Assembly: GCF_012641365.1 (NCBI RefSeq)
Contig: NZ_JABAIM010000001.1
Coordinates: 992,001-1,056,000 of the forward strand
DNA from: Leeia aquatica
Lineage (GTDB): Bacteria > Pseudomonadota > Gammaproteobacteria > Burkholderiales > Leeiaceae
Direction of reading: 5' to 3'
Length of the DNA stretch: 64,000 nt
Shown here: positions 43,275 to 54,600 of the stretch, piece after piece
Position numbering within the stretch: the stretch's first letter is position 1
Layout: every line of letters starts with the position of its first letter
Notes under the pieces: generated by a model
The model's input: the letters and a program-made list of their open reading frames with translations, nothing else
The model's database searches: none
Told to the model about the DNA's origin: nothing
Position numbers and translations under genes: made by a program

Positions 43275-43565
43275 TCAGCCCGGGCTATAGGCTTTATTGA
43301 CGCGTTGCGCCACACTTACCGCCCCCAAATCGTCCTGCAGGGTACGCATGCGCGCCCGAAGTACCGGCTCCAGCTGCGACAATGCCTGCTGCAGGGACTG
43401 GATGCGCTGTTGCACGGCTGGCGCAGTGGTGTCATCCACCAGCGGGGTCACCAGTTGTGGCAACAGCTCATGCACTGATTCCCAGTCTTCGCCACGTGCG
43501 GCTTCCAGCAAGCGGCTGACCAGACTTTCCAGTTGCTCCAGCGTCAGGGGGATGGACTCGGTCAC
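43275..43565 (-). CDS. fliT: FliT-like flagellar export chaperone
   Basis: 96 residues, all helical, with LTLEQLESLVSRLLEAARGE at the start. Length, composition and position directly after fliS identify it as FliT, the chaperone of the filament cap FliD; in enterics FliT also inhibits FlhDC. Sequence conservation in this family is low, so the call rests partly on gene order. It starts two bases after the fliS stop. Confidence 0.75.
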   Translation of the reverse strand: MTESIPLTLEQLESLVSRLLEAARGEDWESVHELLPQLVTPLVDDTTAPAVQQRIQSLQQALSQLEPVLRARMRTLQDDLGAVSVAQRVNKAYSPG

Positions 43566-43567
43566 GT

Positions 43568-44014
43568 TCAGACCTTGCCGTAGCTGATGGTTGAGGTACC
43601 ATCTGTCTTGGCAGCCTGGGTGCTGCGCGCCAAATCAGACTTGGCCAAGGTAGCCCAAGCTTCATGCAACTCGGAGAGCAGGCGGTGGCACTCATCCAGT
43701 CGCTCGGAACTGTTGTTGAGGTTAGCCTCCATCAAGGCTTTCTCGATATACAGGTAGAGGTCTTTCAGGTTGACGGCAATCTCGCCGCCCTGCGCTTCAT
43801 TGAGGGCATCCCGCAATGCCGCAACAATCGCTACCGCACGCGAGATCAATGCACCTTTGGCCGCATGGTTCTTCTGGCTGATCTCGCCTTTGGCCCGCTG
43901 GATGGCGGTCATGGCGCCGTCGTAGAGCATCACGATCAGTTCAACCGACGATGCCGACAGGATCGCTGAATCCACATCCACACTTCGGTAGGCATCCAGG
44001 CCTCGGGCAATCAT
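43568..44014 (-). CDS. fliS: Flagellin chaperone FliS
   Basis: 148 residues from the ATG at 44014 (MIARGLDAYRSVDV), which has GAGGAA nine bases upstream. The core ELIVMLYDGAMTAIQRAKGE and a helical bundle (VNLKDLYLYIEKALMEANL) are typical. FliS binds the C-terminal disordered end of flagellin in the cytoplasm and keeps it unfolded for export. It lies between fliD and fliT in the usual order. Confidence 0.93.
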   Translation of the reverse strand: MIARGLDAYRSVDVDSAILSASSVELIVMLYDGAMTAIQRAKGEISQKNHAAKGALISRAVAIVAALRDALNEAQGGEIAVNLKDLYLYIEKALMEANLNNSSERLDECHRLLSELHEAWATLAKSDLARSTQAAKTDGTSTISYGKV

Positions 44015-44095
44015 GCGTACACTTTCCTCATCTAGCAATTCTGTACTGCCCCGGGTGGGACAGTGGTTCCTGATTCCAGTTTACACCATGCCAGC

Positions 44096-45433
44096 CTAGC
44101 GCAGCTGTTGTGCCAGAAAAGCACTGACCTGCTGAATGCGGGCCAGCCCGGCATCCAGTGAAGAGAACTGTGCGGTATAGCGCTTCTTGACGCTTTCCAG
44201 CCGGTCTTCGATCCGATCAATCTGCTTCTGGGTATCCTTAACCAGCGTTGACAATCCTTCAGAACGGGTCGACAACAGACCACCGACCGCCTGCATGCCC
44301 CGCGCTTTTTCATACAGCCGTACCGCAAACCCCTGGCTACTGTCCGAGAAGAGCTGCTGCACGGCATTGGGATTTTCGTTTACAGCTTTTTCAAACGTCT
44401 TCGCATCGAGTGCCAGCTTGCCGTCTTTCTGGAAGCTGATGCCTATCTGGCTCAGATAATTGTAACTGTTGCCGGAAATGTTGGCCTTGACGTTGAACTC
44501 CCCCAGCAACTGTTGCTGCATGGTCAGTACTGTATTATCTGCCTCCAGCGCCCCTCCCTTTTTGCGCAAGTCCGAGCTGGAAGTCACGAGCTTGTTATAA
44601 GAATCTACAAACGCCGCCACTTTGGCCTTGACCCCCTCCAGGTCGCGGGTAACCGAAATGTTACTGGTCTTGGGGGTGGTGACATCAGCCGATTTCAAGG
44701 TCAGCGTCACGCCATCAATCACATCATCAAAACTGTTCTTGGTACGGGTAAAGCTGATACCGTCCACCTTGAACTCCGCATTCTGCGCGGCCTGTACGGT
44801 ATCGAAACCCGCCGAAACGGTGGTGAACTTGTCCAGCGCCGCCCCACCAGCGGTCTTGCTGACGGTGATGGCAGAGCTGGCCCCGGTATCCTTGGCCGCC
44901 AGTGTCAGACGGTAATTGCTGCCGTCATTGATGATGGAAGCCACGATCGAGGTATTACTGCTGTTGGAGTTGATGGCGTCACGAATCTGTTCCAGCGATG
45001 AATCCGAGGCCAGCGTCACCGAGAAGGTATTGCCATTGGAGCTGAGTGACAGTGTTCCTGCGGTATCCGCAATGGCACTGGTCTTGCTGGCGTAACCATC
45101 GGCTGCCTTGGTGATCAGTTTGTTGGACTGGGCCAGCTTGCTCACAGCCAGACTGTAATTACCAACCGATGCAGAACCATTGCTGGTCGCGGTGGCGACA
45201 TTGGTGTCACTGCTGCCGGCCTTGCTCAGTGCAAGGCTATCTGCATTGCGAAGGTTGCCCAAGGCAGTCTGCAGTGCAGCCAAGTCATTCTTGATCGAGC
45301 CCAGCGCAGAAATCTTGCCATTGTAGGCCGTCTTCTTGCTGTTCAGCGCCGAAATTGGCTGACGCTCCAGCGTCATCAGCTGATTGACTAGTCCGTTGAC
45401 GTCCAGGACGCTGCCTGAAGAAGTGATGCCCAT
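44096..45433 (-). CDS. fliD: Flagellar filament cap protein FliD
   Basis: 445 residues. N-terminal D0 region: SGSVLDVNGLVNQLMTLERQ and PISALNSKKTAYNGKISALG. The central region is threonine/serine-rich and variable. The conserved C-terminal helices are SRSEGLSTLVKDTQKQIDRI and YTAQFSSLDAGLARIQQVSA. FliD caps the filament and guides flagellin assembly. It follows flaG by 37 bases in the operon flaG-fliD-fliS-fliT. Confidence 0.96.
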   Translation of the reverse strand: MGITSSGSVLDVNGLVNQLMTLERQPISALNSKKTAYNGKISALGSIKNDLAALQTALGNLRNADSLALSKAGSSDTNVATATSNGSASVGNYSLAVSKLAQSNKLITKAADGYASKTSAIADTAGTLSLSSNGNTFSVTLASDSSLEQIRDAINSNSSNTSIVASIINDGSNYRLTLAAKDTGASSAITVSKTAGGAALDKFTTVSAGFDTVQAAQNAEFKVDGISFTRTKNSFDDVIDGVTLTLKSADVTTPKTSNISVTRDLEGVKAKVAAFVDSYNKLVTSSSDLRKKGGALEADNTVLTMQQQLLGEFNVKANISGNSYNYLSQIGISFQKDGKLALDAKTFEKAVNENPNAVQQLFSDSSQGFAVRLYEKARGMQAVGGLLSTRSEGLSTLVKDTQKQIDRIEDRLESVKKRYTAQFSSLDAGLARIQQVSAFLAQQLR

Positions 45434-45470
45434 GATACAACCCCTCTATGGCTGATCCACTGATCTTGCC

Positions 45471-45872
45471 TCAAACCTTCTGCGAAGTCAGCAAGCCTTT
45501 GAACTCATCCAGCCGTTTGGCCAGCTCCAGCATTTCCTCAGAGGGAATCTGCCGCACTACTTCACCGGTATCTTTGTCCTTGACCTTGATGACCGTGGTG
45601 CCGGTATCCTTGTCAATGGACAGCTCCAGTGAACGCGCCAGTTGCTGGATGGTTTTGTTGACCTCTTCCACCACCTCACTGAGCGGGCGCTGCGCTGCGC
45701 CACGAGACTTGTCACCTTTGCCGTCTTGCTGCTCATCGCGGGATTTCTGGCTGGCACCGCTCTCGCTAACCGTGCGCGGCCCCTTGGGCGGCGCTGGCTG
45801 CACCGCCGGGTTGGTCACGCCATCATACTGCGGCGGGGTCACCTTGATGGGTTGAACGTTTCCGATTTCCAT
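45471..45872 (-). CDS. flaG: FlaG-family protein
   Basis: 133 residues from the ATG at 45872 (MEIGNVQPIKV), with AGGAG eight bases upstream. The N-terminal half is Pro/Lys/Gln-rich and disordered. The C-terminal half is the FlaG domain: VVEEVNKTIQQLARSLELSI, then DTGEVVRQIPSEEMLELAKR. FlaG affects filament length and is encoded between flagellin and the cap gene in many bacteria, as here. Confidence 0.92.
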   Translation of the reverse strand: MEIGNVQPIKVTPPQYDGVTNPAVQPAPPKGPRTVSESGASQKSRDEQQDGKGDKSRGAAQRPLSEVVEEVNKTIQQLARSLELSIDKDTGTTVIKVKDKDTGEVVRQIPSEEMLELAKRLDEFKGLLTSQKV

Positions 45873-45889
45873 GTTCACCACTCCTAGCG

Positions 45890-45924
45890 AAAACGCCGAG
45901 ACACGCGCTCAGGCGGTCTCGGCG
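45890..45924 (-). terminator. Intrinsic terminator after fliC
   Basis: On the minus strand CGCCGAGAC (plus 45916-45924) pairs perfectly with GTCTCGGCG (plus 45894-45902), a 9-bp stem around 13 bases. TTTT (plus AAAA 45890-45893) follows immediately. It starts 24 bases after the fliC stop and separates the highly expressed flagellin gene from flaG. Confidence 0.85.
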
Positions 45925-45947
45925 ATACCCGAAGGTCAGTTTCCGGC

Positions 45948-46844
45948 TTAACGCAGGAGCGACAGGGCGGCTTGCGGCACCGTGTTGGCCTGGGCCAGAA
46001 TCGCCGTACCGGCTTGTTGCAGAATCTGGTTACGGGTCAGTTGCGAGGTTTCCAGTGCGAAGTCTGCATCCTGAATCCGGCTGCGGGACGACGTGATGTT
46101 TTCCACGTAGTTCTGCAGGTTGGCGATCACGGCTTCAAACCGGTTCTGGATGGCACCGAAGGTCGCACGGGAGTTGGAGATCTGTGCGATATCGGTATCC
46201 AGCGCTTCAATGTTGGCCGAGGCGTTGGCCGAGGTCAGCACGCTGATCGTCTGCACGGCGGTCAGGTTCACGTTGAAAGTGTTCAGACCTACGGAACCGG
46301 TGGCGGTCGAACCCACACCGCTGGTGTCTGCCAGCGCGCTGGCCAGGTTCAGGGAAGCGGAGCCGATGGCAACCTGGTTGGTCGCGGCACCTTCGGAGCC
46401 GACCTGGAAGGTCAGTGCCTGGTTACCGGACAGCAGCAGTTGGCCGTTGAACTCGGTGGTGGACACAATACGCGAGATTTCCTGCGTCAGTTGGTCCACT
46501 TCCTTTTGCAGTTGCGAGCGGTTGGTGTCGCTGATGGAGCCGTTGGCAGCCTGTACCGCGATTTCACGAATCCGTTGCAGGTTACCGGCCACTTGACCGA
46601 GGGAGCCTTCCGCCGTTTGCGACAGCGAGATACCGTCGTTGGCGTTACGCACCGCTTGGGTGTTACCACGGATTTGCGAGGTCAGACCGGCAGCAATGGC
46701 CAGACCGGCGGCATCATCCTTGGCGCTGTTCACGCGCAGACCGGAGGACAGGCGCTGCAGCGAAGTAGCAAGTTGCGAGCTGCTGGAGGCCAGGTTGCGC
46801 TGGGCATTCAGCGACGAGATATTGGTATTGACGACTAATGGCAT
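45948..46844 (-). CDS. fliC: Flagellin FliC
   Basis: 298 residues from the ATG at 46844 (MPLVVNTNISSLNAQRNL), with AAGGAG upstream. The conserved N-terminal D0/D1 (LATSLQRLSSGLRVNSAKDD, AAGLAIAAGLTSQIRG) and C-terminal D1/D0 (LQNYVENITSSRSRIQDADF, TAILAQANTVPQAALSLLR) enclose a short central domain of about 100 residues rich in Ser/Thr/Ala. That gives potential O-glycosylation sites. It is the filament subunit. It has its own sigma28 promoter and a strong terminator. Glycosyltransferase genes lie immediately upstream. Confidence 0.97.
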   Translation of the reverse strand: MPLVVNTNISSLNAQRNLASSSSQLATSLQRLSSGLRVNSAKDDAAGLAIAAGLTSQIRGNTQAVRNANDGISLSQTAEGSLGQVAGNLQRIREIAVQAANGSISDTNRSQLQKEVDQLTQEISRIVSTTEFNGQLLLSGNQALTFQVGSEGAATNQVAIGSASLNLASALADTSGVGSTATGSVGLNTFNVNLTAVQTISVLTSANASANIEALDTDIAQISNSRATFGAIQNRFEAVIANLQNYVENITSSRSRIQDADFALETSQLTRNQILQQAGTAILAQANTVPQAALSLLR

Positions 46845-46924
46845 GATATTTACTCCTTGGTTACCCAGCACCCCGGCTGGCACATCCCGTTCAGGCACGT
46901 ATCAACTTGGGCCTTCACTGCCTA

Positions 46925-46951
46925 TATCGGACAGGGTGGCGGAGAACTTTA
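46925..46951 (-). promoter_or_regulatory. Sigma28 (FliA) promoter of fliC
   Basis: On the minus strand TAAAGTTC (46944-46951), exactly 11 bases, then GTCCGATA (46925-46932). This is very close to the FliA consensus TAAAGTTT-N11-GCCGATAA. It lies 80 bases upstream of the fliC ATG, in the 128-base gap after the TPR-glycosyltransferase gene. Confidence 0.85.
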
Positions 46952-46972
46952 GGGCAATCTGCAAAAAATTTT

Positions 46973-48667
46973 TCAAGCACCTGCGGCCCAGCGCTGCAGA
47001 TCGGCTTGCAGACGCTGCAGAGGTACAGTCCAGTCGCCCAGCGTCGACTGCCGATACTGGCACACACTGGCATACCAGGTCGCATCCGACTCGTCAGCCC
47101 CCCAGCGCCAGTCACCATCAAAGCGATTGAGCACCCAGACCGGGACCCCCAGGGCACCCGCCAGATGCACCACGGAAGTATCCACACTGATCAGCAAGTC
47201 CAGCTGGGTGAGGCAGGCAGCCGTATCGGCAAAGTCATGGAATGCCGCAGCCGCATCCTCTGGTGGCCATGCCGGCTGATAATCCAGCCGCGCCTCACTG
47301 CCATAGCCTTTCTGCAGGCTGACCCAGCTGATACCGGGAATAGCCGACAGGACGGCGTGTAGCCGCGACAGGGGCAGGCTGCGGCGGGCATCCAGCCACT
47401 CCGAGCGGGCATTGCCCTGCCGACGGCTCCCCTGCCACACCAGCCCCACCTTGCGCCCCGGCAAGGCCGACAGCATGGTTTGCCAGGTGGCCACCCGCTG
47501 TGGGTCCACACGCAGATACGGCACCGTGCAGAGCGGATCAGGATGCGTTGAAAGCAGGCGGGCGGGAATGTCCATCAACGGTACATGGTAATCCGCCTGC
47601 ACCGGGTCCTGCTCCGATATCGGGATCTCTGGCCATTGCAATCGGAACAGCGCATGCAGTGCGCGGGGCATGTGCAGACTGAGCTGCACCCCGCTGGTCC
47701 GCAGCGGCTCCAGATAGCGGATGAACTGCAGACAATCCCCCAGCCCTTGCTCGCCATGCACCAGCAGGCGCTTTCCGGCCAAGGGTTCCCCCTGCCACAA
47801 CGGGAAGGGATAATGCGGCATCTGCCCATTGATGGCAGCACGCCAGCGAGCCTGATACTCCGGCCAGCCTTCCCGATACCGCCCCTGCGCCAGCAGGACC
47901 AGACTCCGGTTCCAGCGGCTCAGCGGGTGATCTGGCTCGCGCTGCAAGGCGGCATCAAACGCCGCTTCGGCTTCCGGCAAGCGCCCCATGCCATGCAGCA
48001 CGATGCCAAGGTCACACCACAGACCGGCTTCCTCAGGCTGGCGCTGCAAGGCGCGACGCAGCCCGTGCTCGGAATCCTCCCAGCGATCCAGAAACTTGCA
48101 AGCCAGCGCATGCTGCAGCAAAGGCTCGGTGGCCTGCGGGGCCAGCCGGGCGGCATGCTCGGCCAGGGCCAGCGCATCCTGATACTGCCCCAGCGCCAGA
48201 CACAAGGCCGCCATACGGCACAGGGGCACCGGATCAGCCGGGGCCTGCCGCATGGCCTGCTCGAATGCAGCAAAGGCCTGGTCATAGCGCTCCAGCGCCT
48301 GTGCGGCATGGCCTTGCAGGCACAGGGCACGGACATCCAGCGGCTGCAACCGGGCAGCGGCCTCCAGATCAGTCAGCGCATGCAGCCATTGCTCCTGCTG
48401 TACCTGACACTCAGCCCGCAAGCGCCACAGCCGGGCCTCGGCGGGCAGTTTTTGCAAAGCCTCATCCAGTACGGCCTGCATGGCAGGCCAGTCGCGCAAG
48501 CGCTGCAAGGCCAGGGCCAGGTTATGCCAGGAATCCCCGTGGAACGGCGCCACGTGCACCACCTGACGATAGCGCTCGGCAGCCTGGACCGGGTCGGTTT
48601 CCTGCAGGGCCACCCCTTCGGCAAACCAGCGCTGCAGGGTGGCGACGATCTCTTCTGCGGTGGCCAT
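46973..48667 (-). CDS. TPR protein with C-terminal glycosyltransferase domain
   Basis: 564 residues from the ATG at 48667, overlapping the preceding stop by one base. Residues about 5-290 form a series of TPR-like helical repeats (AERYRQVVHVAPFHGDSWHN, LCLQGHAAQALERYDQAFAA, LPEAEAAFDAALQREPDHPL). Residues about 290-560 are a GT9-like glycosyltransferase domain: LLVHGEQGLGDCLQFIRYLE, GLVWQGSRRQGNARSEWLD, and the donor-binding DLLISVDTSVVHLAGALG. Such TPR-GT proteins often glycosylate flagellin or other surface proteins. Its position directly upstream of fliC supports that here. Confidence 0.85.
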   Translation of the reverse strand: MATAEEIVATLQRWFAEGVALQETDPVQAAERYRQVVHVAPFHGDSWHNLALALQRLRDWPAMQAVLDEALQKLPAEARLWRLRAECQVQQEQWLHALTDLEAAARLQPLDVRALCLQGHAAQALERYDQAFAAFEQAMRQAPADPVPLCRMAALCLALGQYQDALALAEHAARLAPQATEPLLQHALACKFLDRWEDSEHGLRRALQRQPEEAGLWCDLGIVLHGMGRLPEAEAAFDAALQREPDHPLSRWNRSLVLLAQGRYREGWPEYQARWRAAINGQMPHYPFPLWQGEPLAGKRLLVHGEQGLGDCLQFIRYLEPLRTSGVQLSLHMPRALHALFRLQWPEIPISEQDPVQADYHVPLMDIPARLLSTHPDPLCTVPYLRVDPQRVATWQTMLSALPGRKVGLVWQGSRRQGNARSEWLDARRSLPLSRLHAVLSAIPGISWVSLQKGYGSEARLDYQPAWPPEDAAAAFHDFADTAACLTQLDLLISVDTSVVHLAGALGVPVWVLNRFDGDWRWGADESDATWYASVCQYRQSTLGDWTVPLQRLQADLQRWAAGA

Positions 48668-51600
48668 CAGCGTCCCAATACCCGCATCCACTCATCCAGA
48701 TGGTCTTCCAGCATATAGTGCTGCAGCACCCATGCGCGCAAGCGATCCCCTTCCTGTGCCGTGGCGTCCAGATCATGGATGCGGGCGCGGATGGCATCAA
48801 TCCAGGCCTGGGCCTCATTGGGCACCCGGCATACCGGTGCAGCATTAGTCTGGTAAGGCAGGATGTCGGTGCAGACCACCGGCCAGCCCAGTACGCCATA
48901 CTCCAACAAACGCAGGTTGCTCTTGGCCTCATTGAAGGCGTTGACTTCCAGCGGGGCCAACGCCAGATCCAGATTCAAGGCCGCCATGCGTGTCGGGTAT
49001 TGCTCATACGGAATCCACTCCAGATGGTATTCCGCCACAAAAGGCCGGATGTTCTCCGGGCACATGCCCATGAACACCCAGTCCACCTCGCCAGCGGTCG
49101 CCCGCACGACATCGGTGATCAGCGCCAGGTCTCCCGCATGCTGCTGCGCCCCGACCCAGCCCACACGCGGCTTGCGCCCTGCCCGCCGTTGCGATTGCAG
49201 CGGCAGCCACACCTCTTTTTCCAGCCGGTTTGGCACCACCCGGATATCTTCGATCATGTCAGCGGCAAAGACTCGCAATGGCTCAGTGGTCACCACCAGA
49301 CGGTCGCAGTGGCGCAAGGTCCGCCGCAGGCGCGAGCGCGCGTCCCGCCAGTGCCGCTGGAAGTGCAGGTGCATACTGCTTTGCTCGGGAATGTCGGACA
49401 GCAGGTCGTCCAGCATCTGCACCCGCAGCACCTCAGGTACATGCTGCTGGTAGAGTTTGAGCGCACTTTCGTGCTCATCGGACATCGCGTTCTGCAGCAC
49501 CAGCGTATCTGGCGCCAGCCGAGCCAGCTCCACCACGCTGGGCAACGGATGCTGGGTGAGCTGGTAGTACTCGGCCTGGGCCAGCCCGGCCTTGCGCACC
49601 CCTCGGAATGGCATGCGGATGCGGTACTCACCGCTGCCGCCGGTCAGCGGCAAGCCCAGCAGGCGCGGTCGATCATGCAATCCGGGCTCCCAGCACAGCG
49701 GGAAGCGGCTGTCGTACTGCATGTCACCGTTATACACCAGGCTGAGGTGACGATTGAAAGCTGGATCGTGCCGCAAACGGGGCATCCAGCGTGACAGCAT
49801 GCTGGCGCGTTCAGCTTGCAGTTGCGCCAGCTTCTTCCAGTGTCGCGACGGGTCCGGTGCGGCATTCAGGGATTTACTGCCGTGATGCACCAGGGTGGCA
49901 TACGGGGTCCAGACCTGCTTGTAGCCTTGTTGATCAATCTTCAGACACAGATCGACATCGTTGTAGAGGGTGGCGAAAGCCTCACCATCCATACCCCCCA
50001 CTGCTTGGTAGACGCTACGCCGGACCAGCAGGCAGGCTGCTGTCAGCGCGGTATAGTTCTGATCGACCTGCAGGCGGTTCATATAGCCTGGTGCATCCAC
50101 CTCCTGCTCCAGGAAGATGTGGTTGGCGGCATCGTTACCCAACCCCAACCCCAGCACCACTCCGGCATGCTGGATCCGAGCGGTTTCCGGGTAGCACAGC
50201 CGCGCGCCCACCGCACCCACCTCCGGGCGCTGCGCATACTGCATCATGCGGGACAACCACTCGGGATGCATCACCTCGGTGTCATTGTTCAGCAGCAGGA
50301 TGTATTCCCCGCGCGACGCTTCCACCCCCAGGTTGCACTGAATGGCAAAGTTGAACGGTGCATCATAGCGAACCAGCCGGAAGCGGTCTGCCAGGCGGGC
50401 CTGCAGCCGCTGGTAGTAGGCCAGGGTTTCCGGCTCCTCACTCTGGTTGTCGACGATGACCAGTTCAAAATGGGCGTAGTCAGTCTTGGTCAGCAAGGAT
50501 TCGATGCAGGGCTCGAGGAAAGCCATCTGGTCCCGGTTCGGGATCAAGACAGTCACCAGCGGCTGTGCATCATGCTGATAGCTGACCCGCAAGGTACCCG
50601 GCAGGTAGCCAGTCACCACCGTGCCAGCTACCTGTCGCCGCAGCAAGTGGTCTTCCACCGCCGCCTGCAGCGCCGCATCCCGCAGCGGGTGCATCCCGCG
50701 CCGCTCTGGCAGGGAAAATACCAGCTCGGCCAGATGACCAAATCCGGCCTCACCTTGCTGGTCCAGCAGGCGGAATGCCAGCTCGGCATGCTCGGCACCG
50801 GGATAAGCCGCAAAGCCACCCGCAGCCAGCACGGCATCGGTACGGAAAAATACCGTTTCTGCGACATAATCCTGCGAGCGCAACATGTCCAGGTTGAAAT
50901 CCGGCTTCAGGATCGGGTTACTGCGCAACCCCTCTGGCGACACATCATCATGGTCGGTGTACACCAGATAGCTGTCCGGATGTTGCAGCACATAATCCCC
51001 CAGCTGCAGCAGCCCGTGTGCCGTCAGCCGGGTTCCAGCCGGAACCCGCGCCACCCAGTCCGACGGCAAGGCTTCCAGCACCTGATTGCAGGCTCGGGCC
51101 AGCAGGTCCGGGTCTTCCAGCGTCTCCAGCTCCAGCCAGCCCAGCACCTCGGTTTCGTCGAAGATGCTGTCCGGGCTCGGGCTATCGGCGAGCACCACCA
51201 ACCGCCAGTCGGGATAAAGCTGTTCGCGCAGGCTGTCGATGGTGTCCGCCAGCAAAGCATGGTCGCTACCGCGCACCACCATCAGCAGCGTCACCTGTAT
51301 CCGTTTGGGCCATTGCAGCACCAGTCGTTCGGCGTGTAACTGTGCATCCACTTCCTGCAGGCTGCGGCGGGCCAGCCAGGTCCGGTAGTGCTCGGCTTCG
51401 GTAGACTCCGCCGCCGATACGGCCTCACCACCAATCTGTGACAGGAACAAGGCGCGTCGCCGCAGCAGCAAGGGATCGTCAGTCGGGTGCTTGTGGTAAA
51501 TGCGGCTGTGCATTTCCAGGAAACGCCCCCGGTTCTTGCGCAGGGTATGGTCAGACCGTGCCTCGTCGCTACGAACCTCTACCGTCTGCTTGGCCACATG

Positions 51601-54600
51601 ACGAAAATCACCCAATGCAGAAGCACGCAGCAGGAAATCCCAGTCCTCCAGAAAATCCAGACTCTCGTCGAACAAACCGATGCGCTCGATCAGCGACCGC
51701 CGGTGCGCCCAGGTAGGTGTGGGGATGAAATTGCGCACCAGCAACTGGTCGCGTGAATACACCATCTTGTCAAAGGGGTGCTCACGCGCCAGCTCCTTGA
51801 TCCGCCCGTCTTCGGTACGCTGAATCAGGTACTCGGCATCAGTGTAGACAAAGTCGCCCTTGAAATCGACGAAGGCATCCCGCACCACCTGCAGGTGGCT
51901 GGACAGGTAAACGTCGTCATCGTCCAGGTAACTGATGATGTCGCCACGCGCCAGTTGCAAGGCCCGGTTGCGCGCACCGGATGGACCCAGCGATGCCGGA
52001 TTGCGGACGTAAACAATGGCCAGCTGGTTACCGTAATACGCCAGCAGGTCTTCAATATTGCAGCCGCCGTCGTTGACGATAATGACTTCAAACTGCTTGA
52101 AGGTCTGATGGGTAAGGCATTCGAGGGCGTTGCCCAGCAGGTGAGGCCGGTTGCGGGTCGGGATCACCACTGAAATCAGCGGTCGCTCCAGACGCTGGCG
52201 CAACTGCACCATGCGGGACTTTACGGCAGCAGGCGGCTGCGGCGGCTCGCGCAGCTCGCCATGCTCCACCAGATCACGCCAGCCGCGTGCGACCACCTCC
52301 CATTGATTGCAGGCTTGCCAGTGCTGCCGCCCGAGTTCGGACAGGGTCCGGCGCAATTCCGGATCGGCCAGCAGGCGGGCAATCAGGTCGGGAAACTGGC
52401 TGACCGGCGCGATGAAGCCACCGGATGCCTCATTGGCCGCCCCGCACTCCGGCGTCGCCAGCCACGGCAGACCGTGGCTCATGGCTTCGATGATGGTGAC
52501 CGGAGACACCTCACCCAGTGAAGGCAGCAGCAGCAGGTCTGCCGCCTGCATGGCGGCGGCCACCCGCTCCGCAGGCACCCCCTCAATCAGGCGGACGCGC
52601 GGGTCCAGCTTGACGGCAGCGCGCACCTGCTCCACATAGTCGGCATGGCCCGACGGGTGCCCCAACAGCACCAGTTGCCAGTCACCAGCCGCCGCACGCA
52701 GGGCAGCCAGCAAGGCCAGGTGGTTCTTCACCGGCCACAGGTTGGCAACCTGAATCAGCAAGGGCGTGTGTGCATCCAGCCCCAGGCTGGCGCGGAAGTC
52801 CACATCCGGCGTCGCCGGGGTGGAGGCATTCGGCAGGTGGACATAGGCAATCTGCTCTTCGTCCAGATAGCGCTTGTCTGGCCCGACCTGGGTCAAGCAC
52901 ACCACCTGCGCGGCTGACAGCGTCTGCTTCAGGCTTTGTCGGAAACCCGCGTTGTCTTTCCAGCTGTTGAAGCCATCATTGTTGATCAGGGGCTGTACCA
53001 GCACCCGGGTGTGCGGCGGCAACTGGATGCCGCTCAGTCCCCAGATCACCCAGTTCAACGGGTCGGCCCGCATGATGACGCCACGATAGCGTCCGGTTTC
53101 GATCAGGTTACGCAACTGCTGGCTGGCGCGGATGCTGCCATCCGGCAGGCGGCTGCCGGCATCCAGCGAATGGATAAGCATGCCCCGGTATTGGTTACTG
53201 TGGCGATTTGGCAGCGCCCGCGCGGCGACTTCCACCCGATAGCCCAGCTTTTGTAACGCCTCGCCCAGATTGGCGACGATGGTTTCCACCCCGCCAATGG
53301 AAGGCCAGAAGAAATCGCATGCCAGCAACAAGGTCGGGCGACCATCGTCATCTGCGGCTGCAGCAGGCACCTCTGCTGGCTGCAGTGACTGCTGTAGCAA
53401 GGCCGCGGCGGGATTGGGCAGCGCATGGTCGCGCAGGTCGATCAGCGCTTCATGCAGGCTGCGGGACACGGCTTCCAGACTGTCTCGATGCAGTACCAGT
53501 TCCAGCGCGGATTTCCCCATGCGCTGGCGCAAGTCGGCATCCCCCAGCAGGATGGCCAGCTTCTCTTCCCACTCGGCCTCGCTGCGCGCCAGCATGCCGT
53601 TGACGCCATCATCCACCAGCTCCAGGCACATCCCGGCTGCCTCGGATACCGTCGCCCGCGCGCCGCTCATGTAGATCAGCGTCTTGAGCGGGCCACGGAT
53701 GGCATAATCGTCCAGATCAAACGGTGCCGGGAACACGCCGATGTCAAAATCCAGCACCTCCTGAATCATCAGGTTTTCGTCGTAGTCCGGCACCACACTG
53801 TAGCGGACCCCAGGCAGGTCCAGCGGCTTGGCATTACGGTAATTGAGGCACAGTACCCGCAGCTCCAGATTCGGGAAGCGCTGGCTCAAGCGCGCCAGCG
53901 GGCCTGCAATCTGGTATAGCGCCTGCAGGGTACCGTGGGTACCCACCCAGCCGATGCGCAGCTGTCCATCACTGCGCGCGGGCCGGTTTTGCCGCGCTTC
54001 CAGAAAGCGCTCGACCTGGGTGCAGGCGTAGATGACCTTGACGTTGGGATTGAAGCGTTGCCCGTAGGCCGCCACATAGGGGTTATCACTGAAGATGCCG
54101 TCCACCACGGCCAGCATCATCTCCAGCTGCTGCCAGCCGGTATCGCGGTGGTGCGGCTGCCACAGGGCATCGGTCAGGTCAAAGATCACCTTGGCATGCG
54201 TCTCGGCCTTCAGCCGCAGGAAGATCTCAAGGAACGGTACTTTTAGCGCGTAGACCAGATCGTGCTGAGCCGCGCTCTGGATGATGTCGTCAATCGGCGT
54301 GCGTGCCACATCCAGATAGGTGACCTGCCATCCCAGCTGCTTCAGCCAGCCTTCAAAGATCAGGCCGCGAATGTGCATGGTGACGGAGCCCATCGGGTAA
54401 TACAGCAGGAACAGCACCCGCTGGCCGGGCTGCCCCACGGGCACGGTGACCGCACTGACCTCTGCCTCCAGTCGCATGTCGCGCCAGGCGGCATGGGACT
54501 GTGTCTCCGTTTGCCGTATCCGGCCAAAACCGGCTGCCTTCAGCTCTGTTTCCAGATGCCAAGGGGTCCAGCTGAATTTATTGGGCACAAACTCGACCTG

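Noticed and set aside
49816-51339. 507-codon frame antisense to the giant glycosyltransferase
   Set aside because: No motifs, biased composition, and opposite to clear GT2 domains.
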